From the NCBI GenBank assembly GCA_029556545.1, contig JAKQEQ010000063.1, forward strand, positions 1-56,551: 56,551 nt of DNA. Reading direction: 5' to 3'. A model generated the notes under the pieces. The model was not told where the DNA came from. It was given only the letters and a program-made list of their open reading frames with translations, and searched no databases. Source of the stretch: Candidatus Hydrogenedentota bacterium. Lineage in GTDB: Bacteria > Hydrogenedentota > Hydrogenedentia > Hydrogenedentales > JAGMZX01. A program made the position numbers and the translations under genes. The first letter of the stretch is position 1. Each line of letters begins with the position of its first letter. Shown piece by piece: positions 46,717 to 53,865 of this stretch.

Positions 46717-49700
46717 ATGTCAGAGGAGAAACGTCGGGGCGGCGACCTGTTCATTGTTGACAACTCGGACGCCGACTGGAAGGTCGTGGATTACCTCTCC
46801 GAGTGGTCGGACCTTGCGCGGCAATTCGATATTGCCACCGGGAGTTTTGAAATCGGCGCGTTGCTCGCCTTGGACGGGCGCTGGCAGCAGTTGGAGACGC
46901 TGCGCATCCTCATGGGCGATGAAGTGACCAAACGCACGCGCCAAGCGCTGCTTGCGGGGGTCGAGCAGGCGAAAAGAGTCCTGGACGACTCGATCGAGAC
47001 GGAGAAGGAGAAGAACGACTTTCTCCGGGGCGTGCCGGGCGTTGTCGAGGCCCTGCAGGCCGGAAGAATCCTCTGCCGTGTCTACAACAAGAAGAAATTC
47101 CACGCTAAAGCGTTTATCACCCACGCCAAGCACGCCGTCATCGGTCCCGCTGCGCTTGTCGGCTCCAGCAACTTCACCGGTCCCGGCCTCTCCGAGAACG
47201 TCGAGCTGAACGTCCAGATACAGCGTGAAGTGTCCGATCTTCAGGAATGGTTCGACCGGCATTGGCGGGACGCCCACGACATTACCGAAGACATCCTTCG
47301 GGTCATTGAGCGCCACACGCGCGTGTACACGCCCTTCGAGGTCTACGCCAAGGCGCTCCAGGAGTACTTCCGCGGCCACGAGATGACCGAGACCGAATGG
47401 GAGCAAAGCAAGTCGCGCATGTACCCGGTCCTGGATCAGTATCAGAAGGAAGGCTATCACTCGCTGCTCAAGATCGCGCGGCAGCACAACGGCGCATTCC
47501 TCTGCGACGGCGTCGGCTTGGGCAAGACCTTCATCGGCATGATGCTGATCGAACGGCTTACGGTTCACGACAAGAAACAGGTCGCGCTCTTCGTTCCGAA
47601 GGCGGCGCGAAAACCCGTATGGGAATCGGCGCTCAAGAGATACCTCCCCAACATCTCGCGCCGCTTCGGCAGGCTCTACATCTACAATCATACGGACCTG
47701 CAGCGCGGGGGCGAATGGGTGGAGGAATTCCGGGAACTGAAAGAGACCGTGGACGCCATCATCATCGATGAGGCCCACCACTTCCGCAACCCGGGCATCC
47801 TGGGAAGAGGAACACGCAGACCCTCTCGATACCGCCAAATGTACGATCTCGCCGAGGGCAAGCAACTGTTCCTGCTCACCGCCACCCCCATCAACAACAG
47901 CCTGCGCGACCTTCAGCACATGATCGAACTTTTCTCACGCCGCGAAACCGACTACTTCAAGAACACGCTGGGTATTCATTCGCTGCCCGGCCACTTCCGC
48001 AAGATGGAAAAGCGCCTCGAAGAGGTTGTCGCCGCCAAGTCCGGCGCCGAGAGCCGCGCCGACATTGACACAAACCAGGCCGAGGCGGAAGATGTCCTGG
48101 CGCAGGACCAGTTGTTCACGGAACTTGTCGTTCAGCGCAGCCGCGCCTACGTCCGTGAGAGCCAGAAGCAGCATGACGGCGGCCAGGCGATCTTCCCCGA
48201 TCGCGAGCCGCCGCGCGTCGTGCAGTACTCGATCAAGAAGACCTATGGCCGATTGCTCAATGAACTCGAGCAGGCCTTCAGCAAGGATAAGCCGCTCTTC
48301 TCCCTTGCCATCTACTACCCCTTGGCGTATTACAAGGGCGAAGACGCGCAGATCGACCCGCTGCTCGAAAACCGGCAGAAACAGGTTGTCGGGTTGATCC
48401 GCACGCAGTTTCTCAAACGCTTCGAGAGTTCCGCCCACGCGTTCCAGATGTCCTGTCAAACCCTGCTCCTGAAGCTGCTGGCCTTTGCCGAAAAACATAG
48501 CGAAACGATGCATGAACGACACCGGCTCGAACGGTGGAGACGACAGCATGAGGAACTGCTCGGGTATATCCACGAAAGGCAGATGGAACTCCTTGGCGGC
48601 GAAGACGAAGACGAGGCCGACGCGGATATCATCACCGAGGAAATGCTCGATGACGTCGAGGAGTTGCCGCGCGATGAATACGACGTCAATGAGATTCTGC
48701 AGGAAACGATGCTGGACCTCGATCAGGTCGCCGAATTCCTCGATGAACTCCGGAAGTTCAAGCCCGCGCACGACGATAAGCTGAAAGCGCTCGTGAACCT
48801 GCTCAAGAAAGACCCCGTGCTCAAGCAGCACAAGGTGTTGATCTTTTCCGAATACATGGCCACCGCGCGCTACCTGAAAAAACAGCTCGAGGCCGCCGGG
48901 CTTGACGCTATCGACGAAGTAGACAGCGCCACCAAGCGCGACCGGGGCGAAATCCTGCGCCAGTTCTCCCCGTACTACAACGATTCGTCCGCCGCCGAAC
49001 TCGCCGACGAAGGACTGCCCGAAACGCGCATCCTCATCGCCACGGACGTGCTCTCCGAAGGGCTCAATCTCCAGGACGCCACCCGCCTCATCAATTACGA
49101 TCTCCACTGGAACCCGGTGCGGCTCATGCAGCGCATCGGCCGCGTCGACCGCCGCATGAACCCCGATATCGAGGCCCGCATCCTCGCCGAGCACCCGGAC
49201 CAGGCCGCGCTTCGCGGCAAGGTCGCTTTCTGGAACTTCCTGCCGCCCAACGAACTCGACGGTATCCTGCGGCTGTATTCGCTCGTGTCGCACAAGACCC
49301 TGCGCATCTCGAAGACCTTCGGTATCGAGGGCCGCCAATTGCTCACGCCCGAAGACGACTACGACGCACTCAAGGATTTCCTTCACAAGTACGAGGGCAC
49401 GGCGACCCCCGTCGAAGTCCTGCACAACGAATACCAACAACTCTTGAAGGACCATCCCGGCCTCGAAGATCGCCTGAACGCGCTACCCGGCAAGGTCTTC
49501 TCCGGAAAGGCGCACCCGAGTCCCGGTGCCAAGGCCGTTTTCTTCTGCTTCGCCATTCCCGCGCTCGATATGACCCGAAAAGCCGAGTCCGGCGGCGAAG
49601 ACGTCTGGACGGAGGAGGCGGGTACTACCCGCTGGCTCCTGTACGACCTCGAATCCGAGCGCATCCTCGAAGAACCCGGCGAAATCGCCCAATTCATCCG

Positions 49701-49863
49701 CAGCACGCCCGAAACGCCCCGGCGGCGCGCCATTCCCGATGAAACCCTCGCGGACATCCGCGCCAAAATGGAAAAACACGTCAAGAACACGTACCTGAAA
49801 GAGCGTCAGGCGCCCGTAGGCGTCAAGGCAACGATAAAAGCCTGGATGGAACTATGTTCGTAG
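46717..49863 (+). CDS. PLD-nuclease/SF2 helicase fusion (restriction or defence helicase)
   Basis: 1048 residues. The N-terminal 190 residues form a phospholipase-D-like nuclease half domain: KFHAKAFIT near 128-136 and VGSSNFTGPGL near 149-159 give the H-K and G-S-N signature, though the usual Asp is not obvious. The SNF2/DEAD-like helicase follows with Walker A GVGLGKT near 266-272, DEAH near 350 (IIIDEAHHF), motif III LLTATPINNSL, and a C-terminal RecA domain near 720-830 (KVLIFSEYMATARYL, ILIATDVLSEGLNLQ, QRIGRVDRR). It should translocate on DNA and may cut it. An Eco57I-like methylase gene starts 92 bases after it. The stop codon lies inside a REP element starting at 49856, so the last two codons are repeat-derived. 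Confidence 0.85.
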   Translation: MSEEKRRGGDLFIVDNSDADWKVVDYLSEWSDLARQFDIATGSFEIGALLALDGRWQQLETLRILMGDEVTKRTRQALLAGVEQAKRVLDDSIETEKEKNDFLRGVPGVVEALQAGRILCRVYNKKKFHAKAFITHAKHAVIGPAALVGSSNFTGPGLSENVELNVQIQREVSDLQEWFDRHWRDAHDITEDILRVIERHTRVYTPFEVYAKALQEYFRGHEMTETEWEQSKSRMYPVLDQYQKEGYHSLLKIARQHNGAFLCDGVGLGKTFIGMMLIERLTVHDKKQVALFVPKAARKPVWESALKRYLPNISRRFGRLYIYNHTDLQRGGEWVEEFRELKETVDAIIIDEAHHFRNPGILGRGTRRPSRYRQMYDLAEGKQLFLLTATPINNSLRDLQHMIELFSRRETDYFKNTLGIHSLPGHFRKMEKRLEEVVAAKSGAESRADIDTNQAEAEDVLAQDQLFTELVVQRSRAYVRESQKQHDGGQAIFPDREPPRVVQYSIKKTYGRLLNELEQAFSKDKPLFSLAIYYPLAYYKGEDAQIDPLLENRQKQVVGLIRTQFLKRFESSAHAFQMSCQTLLLKLLAFAEKHSETMHERHRLERWRRQHEELLGYIHERQMELLGGEDEDEADADIITEEMLDDVEELPRDEYDVNEILQETMLDLDQVAEFLDELRKFKPAHDDKLKALVNLLKKDPVLKQHKVLIFSEYMATARYLKKQLEAAGLDAIDEVDSATKRDRGEILRQFSPYYNDSSAAELADEGLPETRILIATDVLSEGLNLQDATRLINYDLHWNPVRLMQRIGRVDRRMNPDIEARILAEHPDQAALRGKVAFWNFLPPNELDGILRLYSLVSHKTLRISKTFGIEGRQLLTPEDDYDALKDFLHKYEGTATPVEVLHNEYQQLLKDHPGLEDRLNALPGKVFSGKAHPSPGAKAVFFCFAIPALDMTRKAESGGEDVWTEEAGTTRWLLYDLESERILEEPGEIAQFIRSTPETPRRRAIPDETLADIRAKMEKHVKNTYLKERQAPVGVKATIKAWMELCS

Positions 49864-49935
49864 TACACGCTTTAGCATGTCTTCTTTGTAGTACACGCTT
49901 CAGCGTGTCTTGAAGACAACCTAAAGGTTGTCCCA
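49856..49935. repeat. REP-family A elements between helicase and methylase
   Basis: Several palindromic arms of the GTTCGTAGTACACGC type: GTAGTACACGCTTTAGCATG, GTAGTACACGCTTCAGCGTG and GACAACCTAAAGGTTGTC. The same words occur at 19787-19844, 53081-53177 and 53823-53845. It covers the helicase stop codon and ends just before the methylase Shine-Dalgarno sequence (GGGAGGAA at about 49937). Confidence 0.8.
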
Positions 49936-49955
49936 CAGGGAGGAAATCAACGCCG

Positions 49956-52900
49956 ATGCCCGACCCGCGACGCATTGAAAACGCCCTGCGCCAGGTACGC
50001 GACCCGCAATCGTTCATTCAGCACCTCCTAATCGACGCCTTGGGCTGGCCCGTCGAGAAATCCGCCGTCGAGGTCGAGGATATCGGCTACGCATGGACCG
50101 CGGGCGAACTGCGCGCCGAGGGTTTCGAGAAGAAGCTCGTGGACGGCGCGATCCATCAGATCGGCCCGTTCCGCGGGAACCCGTGGGGCATCTTCCTTCT
50201 CGAATTTCAACGGCCCGACGTGTTCACCACGGGCCGCGGCATGACCGGCGTGGTCCGCAAGGTGCTCCGGGGGCTTGTCGAGAAGAAACGCGCCGTGCGC
50301 AACCCTAAACTGGCCGCGTTTCGACGGGAAACGCTCCTCTTCATCTGCACACACGGCTACACGCATTACCGCTTTGCCTGCTTCAAAGCGCCCCTCGACG
50401 GCGCGCGCACCGCGCCGCTCGCCGCGTTCGGCTGGGGACCGGGCGACGCCGTGCGCACCGTGTGCGAATACAATCTCAGCGCGCTTGAGTGGCCCGATAG
50501 GCCGCTGCGGGACGCCCACGGGTGGATTAGCGCCTGGGGCGCCGCGTTCGACGTCGAAAAGGTCACAAAACGCTTCTACGAGGACTATCGCGCCATTTTC
50601 GAACGCGCGGAATCACGCATCAAGGCCCATACGCCCCTGCGCGACAACGATCTGCGTCTCTTCACCCAAAGCCTGTTCAACCGGATCATGTTCCTGCGGT
50701 TTATCGAGCGCAAGGGGTGGCTTGCGTTCCCCGGCCAGACCGGGCGCAACTACCTCGCCGCGCTTATGGACGCCGGGCCGATGCGCGGGAAATCGTTCTA
50801 CCGCGCCCGGCTGCGCCCGCTCTTCTTCGAGGGCATGGCCGTCGAGGGCAGCCAATCAAGCGACGCCTACGGGCGCGTGCCGTTCCTCAACGGCGGCCTC
50901 TTCGAGGAGGGCCCCCTCGATAAGCGGGTAACCGACCTGCCGGATGAAATCTTCGCGCCTATCATCGGCGCGACCGGCCTCTTCTACCGCTACAACTTCA
51001 CCGTCGAGGAATCGACCCCGCTCGATATCGAGGTCGCCGTCGACCCCGAAATGCTCGGCAAGGTCTTCGAGGAACTTGTCACGGGCCGTCACGAGTCCGG
51101 CTCGTATTACACGCCCCGCCCCGTCGTCTCTTTCATGTGCCGCGAGGCGCTCAAGGGCTATCTCCGAACCAGGACGGACGCCTCCGAGGTCATCGTCGCC
51201 CGATTGGTGGACCAACACGACCCCTCGGGCCTCTCCGAAGGCCGGGCCCATCAAGTCACAACCGCCCTGGACACCGTCAAGGCCGTCGATCCCGCTTGCG
51301 GCTCCGGCGCGTACCTCCTCGGCCTCATGCACGAACTCATCGCCATCCGCCGCGCACTCCGGAGCGAGCGACTCGTTGCAGACCCGCAATTCCTATACGA
51401 CCTAAAGCTGCATATCATCAGCCGCAACCTCTACGGCGTCGATCTGGACCCGTTCGCAACCAGCATCGCACGCCTCCGCTTGTGGCTCTCGCTTATCATC
51501 GAGGCGGATCAGCCGCTGCCACTCCCGAATCTGGATTTCAAGATCGAGCAGGGCGACAGCATTCTCAGCCCCGATCCCAGCGGCGGCGCACAGCCCGACT
51601 TGCACCGCCACGTCACCATCGAGACATTCGACAATCTGAAACGGCAATACCTCCGCGAGAAGGACCGCCGGAGAAAACTGGAAATCCAACGCGAGATCGC
51701 CGAAGCCCGCCGCGCAATCCTCGAATATGGAAGTCAATGGGCGCGCCGCGAGCATAGGACGCCGGAAGGCACGCTGGACTGGCGCATCGAGTTCGCCGAA
51801 GTCTGGAACGAGGCCGAAGGCTTCGATATTGTCCTGGCCAACCCGCCCTACGTCCGGCAGGAATTGATCCGCAACCTGAAAGAACAACTCAAGGCGGTTT
51901 ACAGGGACCTCTACGTCGGCACCGCGGACCTTTATTGTTACTTCTACCTGCGCGCCCTGCAACTGCTGCGCCCCGGCGGCATGCTGGTCTTCATTTCCTC
52001 AAACAAGTGGTTCCGCGCCAACTACGGGAAGACGCTCCGACAACATGTCGCCGAAACCTGCCATGTCGAGTCGATCACGGACTTCGGCGATCTGCCCGTC
52101 TTCGAGGCAACCGCCTATCCCATGATCTTCGTAGCGCAAAAGCGTGGCACACCGCGTGGCACGGGCGTCTCGCCCGTGATTCAAGACCATGAGCAAGATG
52201 CGCATGCCACGGTGTTTACCCAAGTCGAATCCCTTGAACCGCCCTATCCCGATGTTCGCGCCCTCATCCACCGGGATGGACAGCGCCTCCCGGCGTCCGC
52301 CATATCGGGCCCCACCTGGACCCTTGCCGCAGCCGCCGCTGCCGACCGGCTCCGTAAAATGGAACAGGCCGGCATCCCTCTTGGCGAATACGTCAACGGA
52401 CAGATTCATTACGGCATCAAGACCGGCTTCAATAAGGCGTTTGTTATCGACGGCGAAAAGCGCGCGGAACTGACTGCGCAAGACCGGAAGAGCGCGGAAA
52501 TCGTCAAGCCCCTCGCCATGGGCAAGGACATCCGCAAGTGGGCCATCGACCGGAAAGACCGCTGGCTCATCGTCACCAAAATCGGCGTGGACATCAAGCG
52601 CTATCCCGCCGTCTTCAGGCATCTCAAACAATGGCAACCCGAACTCGAACGCCGCTACGACAAAGGCCGCCACTGGTGGGAACTGAGAGCCTGCGATTAC
52701 TACGATGAATTTGAGAAGCCGAAGATCGTATTTCCTGATATATCGAAAGAGGCAAGATTTGCCCTGTGCGAAGGACCGATGTTTCTTGGCAACACAGGCT
52801 ATATCATCCCCGTTTCAGACCCATTCCTCGTTGGCGTCTTGAACAGCGACTCCGTAACCGCATACTACAGCGAAATCAGTTCGCAGGTTCGCGGTGACTA

Positions 52901-53072
52901 CCTGCGCTTTATCTATCAATACGTCTCCCAGATTCCCATTCCGGAGGCATCGTCGGCGGAGCGACGTGCGATTGAACGTCTTGTTCGCAAATGCATCGAC
53001 GCGGGCGGAGTGGACTGTGGCGAGTGGGAGCGGGAGATCAACGAGCGCGTCGCGGCGCTGTATGGATTATGA
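49956..53072 (+). CDS. Eco57I-like adenine-specific DNA methyltransferase (type IIG/BREX-like)
   Basis: 1038 residues. An N-terminal domain of about 200 residues (LVDGAIHQIG, then GIFLLEFQRPDVF) has a D...E-x-Q pattern reminiscent of a PD-(D/E)xK nuclease fold, uncertain. YYTPRPVVSF near 385 introduces the N6-adenine methylase core with motif I DPACGSGAYLLGLMHEL near 445, YGVDLDPFATSIARLRLW and catalytic motif IV LANPPYVRQE near 628. The C-terminal third is a target-recognition region (ITDFGDLPVFEATAYPMIFVA, then TGYIIP and YQYVSQIPIP). An in-frame insertion at about residues 730-753 is encoded by a REP-family B palindrome. It pairs with the PLD-helicase upstream to form a probable restriction module. 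Confidence 0.87.
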   Translation: MPDPRRIENALRQVRDPQSFIQHLLIDALGWPVEKSAVEVEDIGYAWTAGELRAEGFEKKLVDGAIHQIGPFRGNPWGIFLLEFQRPDVFTTGRGMTGVVRKVLRGLVEKKRAVRNPKLAAFRRETLLFICTHGYTHYRFACFKAPLDGARTAPLAAFGWGPGDAVRTVCEYNLSALEWPDRPLRDAHGWISAWGAAFDVEKVTKRFYEDYRAIFERAESRIKAHTPLRDNDLRLFTQSLFNRIMFLRFIERKGWLAFPGQTGRNYLAALMDAGPMRGKSFYRARLRPLFFEGMAVEGSQSSDAYGRVPFLNGGLFEEGPLDKRVTDLPDEIFAPIIGATGLFYRYNFTVEESTPLDIEVAVDPEMLGKVFEELVTGRHESGSYYTPRPVVSFMCREALKGYLRTRTDASEVIVARLVDQHDPSGLSEGRAHQVTTALDTVKAVDPACGSGAYLLGLMHELIAIRRALRSERLVADPQFLYDLKLHIISRNLYGVDLDPFATSIARLRLWLSLIIEADQPLPLPNLDFKIEQGDSILSPDPSGGAQPDLHRHVTIETFDNLKRQYLREKDRRRKLEIQREIAEARRAILEYGSQWARREHRTPEGTLDWRIEFAEVWNEAEGFDIVLANPPYVRQELIRNLKEQLKAVYRDLYVGTADLYCYFYLRALQLLRPGGMLVFISSNKWFRANYGKTLRQHVAETCHVESITDFGDLPVFEATAYPMIFVAQKRGTPRGTGVSPVIQDHEQDAHATVFTQVESLEPPYPDVRALIHRDGQRLPASAISGPTWTLAAAAAADRLRKMEQAGIPLGEYVNGQIHYGIKTGFNKAFVIDGEKRAELTAQDRKSAEIVKPLAMGKDIRKWAIDRKDRWLIVTKIGVDIKRYPAVFRHLKQWQPELERRYDKGRHWWELRACDYYDEFEKPKIVFPDISKEARFALCEGPMFLGNTGYIIPVSDPFLVGVLNSDSVTAYYSEISSQVRGDYLRFIYQYVSQIPIPEASSAERRAIERLVRKCIDAGGVDCGEWEREINERVAALYGL
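52143..52211. repeat. REP-family B element inside the methylase gene
   Basis: Contains the same 23-base palindrome as 46342-46364 at 52156-52178, with outer arms GTGGCAC at 52145 and TGCCACG near 52206. It is read in frame as a peptide containing RGTGVSPVIQDHEQDAHAT. This peptide is familiar to me from proteins of planctomycete-like genomes, where REP elements are read through. It falls between the MTase core and the target-recognition domain. Confidence 0.8.
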
Positions 53073-53080
53073 TATTCTGT

Positions 53081-53177
53081 TTGTAGTGCAAAGTTCGTAG
53101 TGCAACCTTTAGGTTGTCTTAAGCACACGCTGAAGCGTGTACTACAAACATCACGCTGAAGCGTGCACTACAAACAG
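53081..53177. repeat. REP-family A cluster upstream of the transposase
   Basis: Contains GTTTGTAGTGCA, GTTCGTAGTGCAACC-TTTA-GGTTGTC, ACACGCTGAAGCGTGTACTAC and CACGCTGAAGCGTGCACTAC. Perfect arms CACGC/GCGTG and CAACC/GGTTG form hairpins. It starts 9 bases after the methylase stop and runs to about 10 bases before the transposase start. Confidence 0.85.
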
Positions 53178-53187
53178 GGGCTCCTTC

Positions 53188-53787
53188 ATGTACGAGTGGC
53201 GCAAGATGACGCCGAAGGAACGCGCGGACGCGCTGGCGCACCGCCGCGCGAACCGTTGGCCCTGGCATAGTCCGCCGCATGTGAATCTCGGGCCGGGCGC
53301 GTACCTGATCTCCGCGTCGTGCTTCGAACATCGCGCGATTATCGGCGAATCCCCCGAACGGATGGCGATATTCGAGGATGCCTTGTGCGAGATGCTGTAT
53401 CAGCACGCCCGGGCCGTGTACGCATGGTGCGTATTGCCGAACCATTATCATGCGCTGGTGGAAACCGCCGGCGTGGAGGACGTTGCGTGGCAACTTGGAA
53501 GACTGCACGGGCGATGCTCCCGGTTTTGGAATCTGGAAGAAGGATGCGTGGGCAGAAAGACCTGGTTCAATTGTACGAACCGGGCCATGCGGGACGATCG
53601 TCATTTCTGGGCGACAATGAACTACGTACAGCACAATGCGGTGAAGCACGGATACGTGGATCGCTGGGAAGAGTGGCCGTATTCAAGCGCCCGCGGCTTC
53701 CTGCAGGAGGTGGGGCGAGACGAAGCACTTCGCCTTTGGCGCGAATACCCGATCCTCGACTATGGGAAAGGTTGGGACGAGAACTGA
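53188..53787 (+). CDS. REP-associated tyrosine transposase (RAYT, Y1/IS200-like)
   Basis: 199 residues. The HUH motif appears as VLPNHYHALVE near 83-93. The probable nucleophilic tyrosine lies in MNYVQHNAVKHGY near 146-158. A basic N-terminal segment (RRANRWPWHSPPHV) and FNCTNRAMRDDRHFW complete the TnpA-REP pattern. RAYTs are single-copy, IS200-related enzymes that bind, nick and mobilise REP hairpins rather than moving as insertion sequences. REP-family A elements flank it on both sides, which strongly supports the pairing. ATG 53188 is used; an upstream ATG at 53137 lies in the REP cluster. Confidence 0.88.
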   Translation: MYEWRKMTPKERADALAHRRANRWPWHSPPHVNLGPGAYLISASCFEHRAIIGESPERMAIFEDALCEMLYQHARAVYAWCVLPNHYHALVETAGVEDVAWQLGRLHGRCSRFWNLEEGCVGRKTWFNCTNRAMRDDRHFWATMNYVQHNAVKHGYVDRWEEWPYSSARGFLQEVGRDEALRLWREYPILDYGKGWDEN

Positions 53788-53822
53788 GCGCACGATGCTG
53801 TGCATAGTGCGTGATGAAGACA

Positions 53823-53845
53823 CGCTGAAGCGTGTACTACAAACC
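53823..53845. repeat. REP-family A unit downstream of the transposase
   Basis: ACGCTGAAGCGTGTACTAC followed by AAAC matches the arms of the cluster at 53081-53177. It lies between the transposase stop and the leftward penicillin-acylase-family gene. Confidence 0.75.
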
Positions 53846-53865
53846 GTCCCCGCGCCCCGCGCGAC

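Noticed and set aside
47935-49455. 506-codon open frame on the minus strand
   Set aside because: Antisense to the helicase gene, whose C-terminal RecA motifs are clear.
46717-53072. Calling the module DISARM or BREX
   Set aside because: drmA, drmB, pglZ and brxC-type genes are absent in the window, and the PLD domain is fused to the helicase rather than separate. The name would overstate the evidence.
53188-53787. Calling the transposase a full IS200/IS605 insertion sequence
   Set aside because: There is no TnpB and no typical IS ends. The flanking structures are REP hairpins, so a RAYT is the better call.
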